Position numbers and translations under genes: made by a program. Positions 26,096 to 33,554 of a stretch of 36,464 nt of DNA are shown here, piece after piece (the first letter of the stretch is position 1; every line of letters begins with the position of its first letter). The notes under the pieces were generated by a model. That model was given only the letters and a program-made list of their open reading frames with translations, ran no database searches and was not told where the DNA came from. The stretch is from Deltaproteobacteria bacterium (GTDB lineage: Bacteria; Myxococcota; Kuafuiibacteriia; Kuafuiibacteriales; Kuafuiibacteriaceae): the NCBI GenBank assembly GCA_011526105.1, contig WYAZ01000094.1:1-36464 (forward strand). Direction: 5' to 3'.

Positions 26096-27649
26096 GTGCG
26101 CTGGGGCGTGGGACTGCTGAGCCTCAGCCTCGGCTGCGTACCGGCGGGGGTCCCGGTCGGCTGGACGGATCCCGACGCTCCGTTCGTTGCCTTGATCTAC
26201 GTGGATGAGAACGGGGGGGCCCTCGGAGGTCAGGTGACAACCGCCAGCGAGATCTCGAGCGCCCATGCCGTGTTCTCCGGCCGGCGCGCCCTCCTCGTGC
26301 CCATCGGGGAGGAGCAGCTTGCGTTGGTGCGTTCCGTCGACCGCAACCAGCTCACCGAAGCAAGCATCGTGACGTGCGATGCGATGTGCACCGGCCCCGT
26401 GAAGCACCATTCGCCGGAGCAGGTCGACGTCCGTCTCAGTCGACTCGCGGGCGAGGTGTTGATGCTCGAGGCTGGAGCCTCGGCGTTCGAGTCCCAGCCG
26501 GACACGAGTTCGGTTCAGGCTCTGTGTCTGCGGACGCCCCGCAGCCGGGAGCCCTGCGGAGGTGCGCTCGCTGAGCCCACCCGATTTGGCGGGGAACACG
26601 TCCTTCCCAGTGGTTCGAGCTTTGCTGGGACGATCCGGCGCCATGGTGACCCGGGAGCCCTCGCCTTCTTCGAGTTGTACCAACTCGACGCATTGGACGC
26701 GGACCACGTCGTCGCGCTGTCCCGGAGGGCGGTCCATTGGTTCGAGCGTGGACGGGACTACTCCGACCGGGAGGAGGATCGCCGTTTCCTCGGATCCGAG
26801 TGGGCCGCGAGTGCGATCGCGCGCGAGCCGAGCCGCCGAGCCGACGGGACTTGGAGGGTGGCGATCGCGGCAAGGCCCGAGGAAGCGCTCAGCCGGGAGA
26901 CACCCGGCATCCTCTACGAAGCGACCATCGGTGAGCGAGGGATTCAGACCTTCGAGGAGCGCTACCGCGAGGAGGATGGGAGCTTTGTGGATCTGCGGTG
27001 GATCGACGGCATCGGCTTCGTTGCCGTTGGACAGCTTGGCGCGATCGCCACTGCGACCTCGGCTTCGGGCCCGTGGCACAAGGCCGGCCCTTTGCCCACG
27101 AGAGAGCACATCCTACGCGTCGCCGCGGGCGCAAAGACGGGCCCTGTCCTGGTGCTCGCGACGGAAGTGGGTTCGATCGTGCTGGTCGAGTCACTCTTTC
27201 CCTTCCGTCACACACCTTTCCCGCTCCAGCCCGGCACGGCTCTGCCCGCCCTCGCGGTTCGTTCGGGCGAGGAGCACCTCACGATTTGGGTCGGCGCGGT
27301 AGAAGGGCGGTTCTTTCGCGTGGAGGTGGCTCGAGGTTCAGTGCCCGCCATTGAGCAATTGTCCCTCACGGTCGATCCCGAAGACGTCGTCTGTGGAGGC
27401 GCCCACAGCAACTGCGGCGACCGGACGATCGGCTACCGCTTTCGAGACCTTCAGTGGGCTCCCGGAGACCGGGCTCTGATCGGAGCTCTGTCCTGTCCAG
27501 GCGTGCTCCAGCTCCACCCCGACGAGACCTGCGCCACCACCCGGGCTCCAACGCCCGCACTCGGCCTCGGGTTCCTCGGAGTCAAGGTCGAGAACGATCG
27601 CTATCTGCTCGCCGGCGGCACTGGCGAGGTCTTCGAGATCGCTCGTTGA
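26096..27649 (+). CDS. LP4: paralogous lipoprotein of unknown function
   Basis: A 517-aa lipoprotein with a very short signal, MRWGVGLLSLSLGC (Cys14). The mature N-terminus has VGWTDPDAPFVALIYV, matching the WP-D segment of LP1, LP2 and LP6. A domain with extra cysteines follows (about 95-155), then a beta-rich region (HVVALSRRAVHWFERG parallels LP1 NRIVVLSASRLLLLERG). The C-terminal signature is complete: Cys433-x6-Cys440-Gly, Cys467-x11-Cys479, and LLAGGTGEVFEIAR at the end. A run of seven G lies at 26213-26219 without breaking the frame. It lies 63 bp behind the FHA kinase, so co-transcription is possible. It converges with the propeller-like lipoprotein across 13 bp. Confidence 0.85.
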   Translation: MRWGVGLLSLSLGCVPAGVPVGWTDPDAPFVALIYVDENGGALGGQVTTASEISSAHAVFSGRRALLVPIGEEQLALVRSVDRNQLTEASIVTCDAMCTGPVKHHSPEQVDVRLSRLAGEVLMLEAGASAFESQPDTSSVQALCLRTPRSREPCGGALAEPTRFGGEHVLPSGSSFAGTIRRHGDPGALAFFELYQLDALDADHVVALSRRAVHWFERGRDYSDREEDRRFLGSEWAASAIAREPSRRADGTWRVAIAARPEEALSRETPGILYEATIGERGIQTFEERYREEDGSFVDLRWIDGIGFVAVGQLGAIATATSASGPWHKAGPLPTREHILRVAAGAKTGPVLVLATEVGSIVLVESLFPFRHTPFPLQPGTALPALAVRSGEEHLTIWVGAVEGRFFRVEVARGSVPAIEQLSLTVDPEDVVCGGAHSNCGDRTIGYRFRDLQWAPGDRALIGALSCPGVLQLHPDETCATTRAPTPALGLGFLGVKVENDRYLLAGGTGEVFEIAR

Positions 27650-27662
27650 GATGCCGGGAGTT

Positions 27663-28550
27663 CTACTCGGGGCGCGCGGTGGCGCCGGTCCATGCGTGCC
27701 CGAGCATCGTCGCGGGACCCATGGGCCCCGAGCTGTTGATCGCGACGAAACCACCGTCGGTGAGCAGCGCGCTCGCGCGCCCCTCAGAGACGACCAGCCC
27801 CTGATAACTCAGGTCAAAAGCGGACTCGAAGGTGGCGAGCTCACCGGTCCGAAGGTCATAGGTGGCGTGACCATCCGGCGCGATCGTGAAGAGCAGCTTC
27901 CCGTCGAGCTCGACCAATCCACCCGTCGCCCGGAAGCGTCCGGGCCCAATGATCGTACGAACGACATGCTTCGAAGTGAGATCGATCTCCCAAAGGCCAT
28001 CTGCGACGACCGCGAGCCAACCTTCGCTGGTCACCGTCATGCCTTCGGGGATGAACGGAAGATTCATGTAGGGCTCGACGTCCGCTGTCTTCGGGTCCAC
28101 CTCGTAGATCGCACCGAGGTTGTACACGAACGGAAGGGTGCCGCCCGCGAACAGGCGGCCTGCGTGGTCCATGGCGATGTCGTTGAAGATGAACTGGGTC
28201 TCGCATTCGCCGCGATGGTCGGTGAGCACGAAGCCCGCGATGAGCTGCGCCGTCTGGACCACGGAGTCGACTTGGTAGAGATAGGCGCCCGACTGGAGCG
28301 CAAAGATCTCTCCCTTCGGCCCCCCGTCCTCGGGATCCACGAGCGGCGGCGGCGGAACCTCCGGATGACTCGAGCTGGAGGATCGCCCGACGGGGCCGAG
28401 CCTTGGACCGCCGGGCTCGACCTCGGTGGGATCCGGAGAGGTGCCCGTTGCGCCCGGGAGCCGAGTGCCGCTCTTCGCTTTCGCGGGCATCTCGGCTGGA
28501 CCGCAGGCAGAGCAGAGAAGAACGCCACACAACGCGATGGAAGGCCGCAT
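27663..28550 (-). CDS. Lipoprotein with propeller-like repeats
   Basis: A 295-aa lipoprotein. Signal MRPSIALCGVLLCSAC gives lipid-modified Cys16. A Pro/Ser-rich, probably unstructured linker follows to about 75. The rest reads as repeated four-stranded blades of a beta-propeller similar in style to SMP-30/NHL-type proteins: IAMDHAGRLFAGG, GAIYEVDPKTADVEPY, GMTVTSEGWLAVVADGLWEIDL, GLVELDGKLLFTIAPDG. It is not a member of the LP family, lacking its cysteine signature. The -10-like CATACT on the minus strand (28558-28563) ends 7 nt before ATG 28550, so it too may be leaderless. LP5 ends 51 bp upstream on the same strand. The ligand is unknown. Confidence 0.8.
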   Translation of the reverse strand: MRPSIALCGVLLCSACGPAEMPAKAKSGTRLPGATGTSPDPTEVEPGGPRLGPVGRSSSSSHPEVPPPPLVDPEDGGPKGEIFALQSGAYLYQVDSVVQTAQLIAGFVLTDHRGECETQFIFNDIAMDHAGRLFAGGTLPFVYNLGAIYEVDPKTADVEPYMNLPFIPEGMTVTSEGWLAVVADGLWEIDLTSKHVVRTIIGPGRFRATGGLVELDGKLLFTIAPDGHATYDLRTGELATFESAFDLSYQGLVVSEGRASALLTDGGFVAINSSGPMGPATMLGHAWTGATARPE

Positions 28551-28557
28551 GCGTCAG

Positions 28558-28563
28558 AGTATG
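28558..28563 (-). promoter_or_regulatory. -10-like element of the propeller lipoprotein
   Basis: CATACT (minus strand) lies 7 nt before ATG 28550, placing the transcript start at the ATG. The first base departs from TAnnnT. Confidence 0.4.
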
Positions 28564-28600
28564 CAGATCGGGGCACGGGGCGAATAGGGGCCGATGTGCT

Positions 28601-30373
28601 CTACTCGGCCCGCACCACGAGGTCATCCTCAGGCAGAAGGAACCAGAGCCTTCCTACGCGATCGCGTTTGGCCTCCGAGATCACCCCCTTGCCGACGACT
28701 TGCGAAGGCTGGATGAACCGTCCGCTCGTGAAATCAAATCGAGTGAGGAGGGCGAGGTCTCGGCCGTCTTCTGTGTTCAGTCCGACCACGAGGTGTGGAC
28801 TGTCGCTGGTCGCTCGCACCGCTGCATACGAGGTCGCCGGCCCTTCGAAGTAGGTGCCCCAGACGCAGGCGTACGGCCGATCTCCGCTGAGGCGACCGAG
28901 CGCTCCGGAGGAGCCGAGTCCGAAGGAGACGAGACTCCCAAGTCCCGGCTCAGCGCTCAGCCACCACGAGCGCAAGGGTCCAAGTCCACAGGGGTCATCG
29001 TATGGATCGCGCCGGAGAAGACGAGCCTGTTCATCGAACACAAGGAGTTCGTCCGAGTCGCGATTGATGACCGCTAGCCCGAGGTCGGCGGCGACCATGC
29101 GATCGGAGTACCGAGTGAGAGGGGCGGAGATCAGCGGAGGTTCAGCGAGCGCCTCGTCGTAGATCAGCAAGTAGGAAGGCGCCGGCGACGTGTTCAAGAC
29201 GGGCATGTCAACGACCAGCACCGCGACCCGGCCTCGAAACGCAACGATGTCGACCGCGACCACCTCCGTGTCTTCGATCTCGGTCGGCAGCTCGACGCTT
29301 CGAACGAACTCGCCCGACGCGCTGATATGTGTGAGCACCTGGGCGGCCGGCACCCCGACGGCCACGAGCACCCCTCCGCTCGGGTGAGGCCCCAGCGCGG
29401 TCAGACAGTCCGAGAGCGTGGTGGTCGTGACCGTCTCGAGCGACTCCTGGTCGAGGAAGACGACCTCGCTTTGGACCGGAGGTGATGAGTCGCAGCCGTA
29501 GCCGGAGGAGGAGCCTCCGTGACCGCCCACCGCGACCGAGTCGTCGAGGAGCACCATGCCGGTCAGGTATCCGCGGCGATGGGCGAGGAAGTGCGCGGAA
29601 GGGCTCATGACCGGGGCTCCATGAATCCGTCGGCTCTCGACGCGAAAGGGCTCGCCCTGCACGGCGTCGTGAAGCTCCAAGCGGCACTGAGCGGGACCGG
29701 CCAAGCCCCCCACGCAACTCAGCGCCGCGACGTATTCGTCCGAGCTGGGGAGGAGATCGCAGCTCTGGATGACCTCGCCCTTCGACGTGAATCGACCTCG
29801 ACCATCGAGACCTCCGGAGACCTCGGGGAAGCTGCAGGCTCCTAGATCGATCTCGAGCCCGCACCCAAGCTGACGCACCGACGCATGGCAAGGGGGAGCG
29901 CAGCGGAGATCTGCATAGCCCTCCTTCCCTTCTTCCAAGAGCTGCGGACAGGCCGGCAACCACGGCGCGGAGATGAGGGGCGGATCCTCCGCGACGCTCA
30001 GGCTGACCGAATCCTCCACTCGCACGCCCGAGCCCACCCAGCCCGCGGGGAGGATGGCGTCCGTAGACTTCGCGAATCTAATCTTGGCGCGCGCGAGTTC
30101 GGCCTCGGACGGCAACTCGAACCCGGCGAGGTCTTCGGTGCGAAACGCGTACAGCCAAAATCGGCCTTCGGCGCTGCCGTCGAGTTCGACCTCGACCGGA
30201 GGTCGCCAAGGCAGGAGCCCCGTTCCGTCCGCAAAGGCGGTGGTGTCGTTCTCGCCGAGCAGCGCAATCCAAGCGACGTCTTCGGGAACATCGGGGGCCG
30301 CCAGGCGCAGCCGGGCCGGGCTACAGGCAACGACCGAAGCCGTCAGGGCGAGGCCTGCGAGTACCAGCCTCAC
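28601..30373 (-). CDS. LP5: divergent, Cys-rich member of the lipoprotein group
   Basis: A 590-aa lipoprotein. The start is a GTG at 30373 (MRLVLAGLALTASVVAC, Cys17); the frame is open to 30550, but the GTG sits directly behind a -10 hexamer. The mature N-terminus (APDVPEDVAWIALLGEND) and the phrase FWLYAFRTEDLAGFELP resemble the N-terminal domain of the LP family. A Cys-rich insert (about 155-225, with CAPPCHASVRQLGCGLEIDL) is absent from the others. The rest is beta-rich, with a Gly-Ser loop (GGHGGSSSGYGCDSS) and blade-like repeats such as DRMVAADLGLAVINRDSDEL. It lacks the C-x11-C ending. It lies upstream of 27663-28550 on the same strand and is divergent from the RRM gene. Confidence 0.8.
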   Translation of the reverse strand: MRLVLAGLALTASVVACSPARLRLAAPDVPEDVAWIALLGENDTTAFADGTGLLPWRPPVEVELDGSAEGRFWLYAFRTEDLAGFELPSEAELARAKIRFAKSTDAILPAGWVGSGVRVEDSVSLSVAEDPPLISAPWLPACPQLLEEGKEGYADLRCAPPCHASVRQLGCGLEIDLGACSFPEVSGGLDGRGRFTSKGEVIQSCDLLPSSDEYVAALSCVGGLAGPAQCRLELHDAVQGEPFRVESRRIHGAPVMSPSAHFLAHRRGYLTGMVLLDDSVAVGGHGGSSSGYGCDSSPPVQSEVVFLDQESLETVTTTTLSDCLTALGPHPSGGVLVAVGVPAAQVLTHISASGEFVRSVELPTEIEDTEVVAVDIVAFRGRVAVLVVDMPVLNTSPAPSYLLIYDEALAEPPLISAPLTRYSDRMVAADLGLAVINRDSDELLVFDEQARLLRRDPYDDPCGLGPLRSWWLSAEPGLGSLVSFGLGSSGALGRLSGDRPYACVWGTYFEGPATSYAAVRATSDSPHLVVGLNTEDGRDLALLTRFDFTSGRFIQPSQVVGKGVISEAKRDRVGRLWFLLPEDDLVVRAE

Positions 30374-30379
30374 CGCCCG

Positions 30380-30385
30380 AAGATA
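30380..30385 (-). promoter_or_regulatory. -10 element, leaderless GTG start of LP5
   Basis: TATCTT on the minus strand lies 6 nt before the GTG at 30373. Confidence 0.45.
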
Positions 30386-30643
30386 GGTGAGGTCTCCCGC
30401 CTGCGCCAGGCGCCGATCCTCGAACGGAGCATCTCCTCGACGGGCCGGGTGGTCTCTACCGAACCAGGCAGCAGGGCAACGGTCGGGGATTCCTGGCGAA
30501 TCTGCCAGCCCTCCGGCGTCCGGGGACCTTCGGAAGAAATGGTTGCCCAAGCCGGGGAGATCATTGAGTCTGCCCGACGGAATTCACCAGGACGGCTCCC
30601 TTCGAGTCATCCCTCAACGGTGATTGGAAACAGGCAAAAGGAA

Positions 30644-31093
30644 ATGAGCAAGAGCATTTACGTTGGCAACCTCTCCTACGACGCGTCCTCGAACGATCTC
30701 ATGGAGTTCTTCAAGACCGGCGGTTTCGACCCGGTTCGAGCGAACATCGTGACCGATCGTGAGACCGGCCGTTCACGCGGCTTCGCATTCGTCGACTTCG
30801 GCGACGACGCGACCGCAGAGTCGGCACGTTCAACCCTCGATGGGCGTTCGCTCCTCGGGCGCGAGATTCGTCTCGACGCGGCGCGAGAGCGCGCACCTCG
30901 TGGCAGCGGCGGCGGCGGCGGCGGCTTTGCGGGCGGCGCAAATCGTGGCGGCTTCGCGGGCGGTGCCAACCGTGGCGGCTTCGCAGGCGCGGGCGGCGGC
31001 GATGGTGGCTGGGGCGGCGACGCTCCGAGCCGTGGTGGTGACCGCGGTGAACGCGGCGACCGCCGCAACAACTCGCGTCGCGAGCGCTTCTAG
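30644..31093 (+). CDS. RRM-type RNA-binding protein with Gly-rich tail
   Basis: A 149-aa protein. One RNA recognition motif (residues 3-80) has both core sequences: RNP2 IYVGNLSY and RNP1 RGFAFVDF. The tail (about 85-149) is Gly/Arg/Asn-rich with a tandem 9-residue repeat, GFAGGANRG, and ends RRNNSRRERF. This layout is known from cyanobacterial Rbp proteins and from Rbp proteins of myxobacteria, where such proteins bind RNA and are often linked to cold. The ATG at 30644 directly follows AAAAGGAA, a close ribosome site. The 270 bp upstream hold no gene that I can support and may include a long leader. A strong terminator hairpin follows at 31111-31128. Confidence 0.93.
   Translation: MSKSIYVGNLSYDASSNDLMEFFKTGGFDPVRANIVTDRETGRSRGFAFVDFGDDATAESARSTLDGRSLLGREIRLDAARERAPRGSGGGGGGFAGGANRGGFAGGANRGGFAGAGGGDGGWGGDAPSRGGDRGERGDRRNNSRRERF
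30923..30976 (+). repeat. Tandem 27-bp repeat inside the RRM gene
   Basis: Two copies of a 27-bp unit (30923-30949 and 30950-30976), plus a partial third, encode GFAGGANRG. The copies differ mostly at third codon positions, so selection acts on the peptide and the repeat is not newly formed. Confidence 0.85.
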
Positions 31094-31110
31094 CTCATCC
31101 GAGTAGCCCC

Positions 31111-31128
31111 GCCCCGCGAAAGCGGGGC
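31111..31128 (+). terminator. Hairpin terminator between convergent genes
   Basis: GCCCCGC (31111-31117), GAAA tetraloop, GCGGGGC (31122-31128): a perfect 7-bp stem 17 nt after the RRM stop codon and 15 bp before the end of the convergent gene. The following C/T-rich stretch has only a weak T-run. Confidence 0.7.
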
Positions 31129-31143
31129 ACCCCCTTCCCTCCC

Positions 31144-31635
31144 TTACTCAGGACAACGCGTGACCTCGACGGCGCCGTTGAGTTCGTAGGTGAAGTCTTC
31201 GTCATCGACGTGCGAGTACGCGACGCTCGCGGTCACCGCCTCAGCGCTGGACTTCGTGATGGTGACCCGTCCGAGGTTGGAGCCGCGGCCCTCGAGACCA
31301 TCCACGTTGCGCATGAGGTTGATGAGGAGTCGACTGTAGCTCCCGATCTCTAGGCTATCGAGCGCGATGATGGCGACGTTGCCAGAAGGCGGGTCGTCGT
31401 CGAGGGGCGTCTCGCAGTGGATCGCTTCGTCTCCGAGGATGATGAGTTTGCTCACCAAGGTGCGATCGTAGGCGATGCCGTAGGTCGGAGTGAAGGCCAT
31501 GCCCTTGTACTCGCCAGCGACGCTGCCGCCGAGGAGAGGGAGACCGGCCGGCCCGCCGCAGCTCGCCAGGAGGAGCACGGCCGAGGAAAGAACCAAGGGC
31601 ATGAAGCGGCTCGCGCGAAAACTCATGGCCTCCAT
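31144..31635 (-). CDS. Small lipoprotein, unknown function
   Basis: A lipoprotein of 163 aa from ATG 31635, or 160 aa from ATG 31626. The signal contains FRASRFMPLVLSSAVLLLASC, with a classic LASC lipobox. The mature part (about 140 aa) looks like one beta-barrel or sandwich domain: GEYKGMAFTPTYGIAYD, a central LIILGDEAIHC strand with one cysteine, and a final strand ending VEVTRCPE with a second. The two cysteines may pair. The frame stays open far upstream through LP6, but that is antisense. It is divergent from LP6, with 96 bp between starts that contain a CTCGGC/GCCGAG inverted repeat (31641-31658). Confidence 0.75.
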   Translation of the reverse strand: MEAMSFRASRFMPLVLSSAVLLLASCGGPAGLPLLGGSVAGEYKGMAFTPTYGIAYDRTLVSKLIILGDEAIHCETPLDDDPPSGNVAIIALDSLEIGSYSRLLINLMRNVDGLEGRGSNLGRVTITKSSAEAVTASVAYSHVDDEDFTYELNGAVEVTRCPE

Positions 31636-31731
31636 GATCTCTCGGCGCCCTGGCCGAGGCAAATCGGCGCCGTAACTCCGTGAACCAGGCGCTTCATTGC
31701 GTTGCACAGCATTTCCTGCTTCCCTCCGAGG

Positions 31732-33357
31732 ATGCTCGTGCCATCGCCCGACCGCGGATGGCTCACGCTTCTCGCCTTGTTGTGCGCGGGCTGCGGCCCC
31801 GATCGGGTCCATGCCACCTGGCCGGATGGCTTGGACCTCGCGTATCTCGTCATCGTCCCTAAAGACTGGGGAGGCGTCGTTGAGGAACTCGATATCTCGG
31901 GGCCCTTCTCGCTGGTCTCGCCGCCCACGACTCGACTCGAGACCCCGGCCGGCACGCGTCTCTTCGTCGTCGGCCTCGAGGAGGACCTCCTGCTTGGCGT
32001 CCATCCGCGGCTCACGCGCGGTAAGCCTTGGAGTCTCGGTCCCCAATCGAGCGGGCTCACGGCCGAGCCGAGCTGCGGCCCCGATGGCTGGGTTCATGAG
32101 GGCGACGAGCTCGAGCTCCCGCTCACACCCGCACGTCCTGGGATCGAGCTGTTCGAGCTGGCCTTCGGGGACGGCAGCTTCGAGCGGGCCGAGGACGCCC
32201 CATTTACACACATGCTCTCGCTTCGGACGCCTCTGGATCCGTGTATGGGGGGGCGTCGGCTCGTCGTGGAGCCCTTCGCCGAGTCTCGGGTGCCGGATGT
32301 GGAGGACCAAGCCATCTACGGGGACCTTCAGTATCTCGATGATGACACCGTGCTCGTCACCACGGGCGGCACCCTCCGAGTCGTTCGGCGCGGCGCGCCG
32401 GATTCTGCGGAACGAGTTTTGCGGGTGGACCAACTCGGTCTCCCTCCGGCCCCCGAGGGCACCGGTTGGTTCATCACCAGCGTAGCCCTTCATGGCTCCG
32501 CCGACGACGGACTCGGCCTTGCCGCGATCACGTTGTCCGGCGTCGATGCGCTCACGCAGGGAGGCGCGATCGTACGGTTCAGGCTCACACCCGGTGCCAT
32601 CGAGCCTGGTCCGCAGGTCTGGCTCTCGACTGTGCCCATCGAGAGCGTCGACTTTCGGATCAGCAAGGTGGTCTTCGACGCGCGCGGGCGATGGATGGCG
32701 GTTGGTCCCGGGCTGATCCTGAGCGCAACCACCGCGACCAGTCGGGCGCGAATCGCCGAGCAACCCCCGGCTTTTGACGGCCAATTGCTCGCGGCCACCG
32801 GACTCGAGGAGCGCCCCTACGTTCTCGCCGGTCGACGGATCTTGTTATGGGGCTCGCCATTCGACGGAGAGCTCCCTCTCGAGCCTTTTCTCATCGTCGA
32901 CTCGGTGTCGCTCAACCGACGATTCAGCGCCATGGATGTGGCGACCGACTCGGATGACTTCGCGCTCAGCGTATTGTGGTCGAGCGCGGAACTCAGCCAC
33001 GTGCGCCCGAACGCGACCGCCATCGACGCCTTTCCCCTTCGGATCAGCGAAGCCGAGACCTCCTGCACAGGCGTCCATCGGTGCGGTCGGCCCTCGGCCA
33101 TTCAGTCCGGCGCGCTTCTCGTCGCCGTGCCCGATGGGCACGACACCGTATTTCTCGTGGCGCCAGAGGGCTGCGCCGCGCTGTATCTTGTCGACCCGCG
33201 CGGTGACTGCGCGCTCCGCGCGGGCATCGAGCTGTCGAGCAACGTCCTCGGAGGCCAGAGCGACCGAGGTCTGCTCCATCGCGGGACGCGTCGCGGTGAT
33301 CGCGTTGTAGTCGCTGGGGAGCGAGGGCGCCTCCTCGAGGCTCGCCTGGAGCCCTGA
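31732..33357 (+). CDS. LP6: paralogous lipoprotein of unknown function
   Basis: A 541-aa lipoprotein. The ATG at 31732 gives a signal with lipobox LCAGC (Cys21); an in-frame TTG at 31702 would add ten residues. The family N-terminus is clear: VHATWPDGLDLAYLVIV. A first domain with three cysteines runs to about 180. Blade-like beta repeats follow (YLDDDTVLVTTGGTLRVVRRG parallels LP2 IDDNTVVVMSHNALFRIERG). The C-terminal signature is Cys445-x5-Cys451-Gly (one residue shorter than in LP1, LP2 and LP4), Cys481-x11-Cys493, and VVAGERGRLLEARLEP at the end. I see no -10 hexamer close to its start, unlike the other core members. The function is unknown. Confidence 0.85.
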   Translation: MLVPSPDRGWLTLLALLCAGCGPDRVHATWPDGLDLAYLVIVPKDWGGVVEELDISGPFSLVSPPTTRLETPAGTRLFVVGLEEDLLLGVHPRLTRGKPWSLGPQSSGLTAEPSCGPDGWVHEGDELELPLTPARPGIELFELAFGDGSFERAEDAPFTHMLSLRTPLDPCMGGRRLVVEPFAESRVPDVEDQAIYGDLQYLDDDTVLVTTGGTLRVVRRGAPDSAERVLRVDQLGLPPAPEGTGWFITSVALHGSADDGLGLAAITLSGVDALTQGGAIVRFRLTPGAIEPGPQVWLSTVPIESVDFRISKVVFDARGRWMAVGPGLILSATTATSRARIAEQPPAFDGQLLAATGLEERPYVLAGRRILLWGSPFDGELPLEPFLIVDSVSLNRRFSAMDVATDSDDFALSVLWSSAELSHVRPNATAIDAFPLRISEAETSCTGVHRCGRPSAIQSGALLVAVPDGHDTVFLVAPEGCAALYLVDPRGDCALRAGIELSSNVLGGQSDRGLLHRGTRRGDRVVVAGERGRLLEARLEP

Positions 33358-33462
33358 CCCCGGCGCCCCCTCCGGCGCTCCTCAGTCCGCGCACGTACTT
33401 GCGCCGAAGTGACCTCGCGCCGCCTTGGACTTTGATTCCACTCAATCCCATATCCCACTCCT

Positions 33463-33476
33463 AGTTTTGGAAAACT
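33463..33476. promoter_or_regulatory. AT-rich palindrome upstream of the FG-GAP gene
   Basis: AGTTTT-GG-AAAACT is a perfect 6-bp inverted repeat with a 2-bp centre, 78 nt before ATG 33555. An AT-rich palindrome stands out in this GC-rich DNA. A weak promoter, TTGGAC (33425-33430) and CATATC (33449-33454), lies just upstream, so the palindrome would fall in the early transcribed region, a common operator position. Confidence 0.45.
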
Positions 33477-33554
33477 GGGCCTGATAGCTTCGCGGGGTCC
33501 ATTCCATCTGAGTCCGCCTTGCGCACTCTCACCCACCACTCGAGGTTCTCACAC

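Noticed and set aside
24962-27109. A 715-codon open frame on the minus strand.
   Set aside because: It is antisense to the FHA kinase and LP4, both of which have recognisable domains or family signatures. Long antisense frames are common at this GC content.
29885-30643. N-terminal extension of the RRM gene.
   Set aside because: The RRM proper starts right after ATG 30644, as in known short Rbp proteins. The extension is antisense to LP5 and rich in Arg, Gly and Pro.
31636-32784. N-terminal extension of the small minus-strand lipoprotein through LP6.
   Set aside because: It would bury a classic lipoprotein signal peptide in the middle of a protein and lies entirely antisense to LP6.
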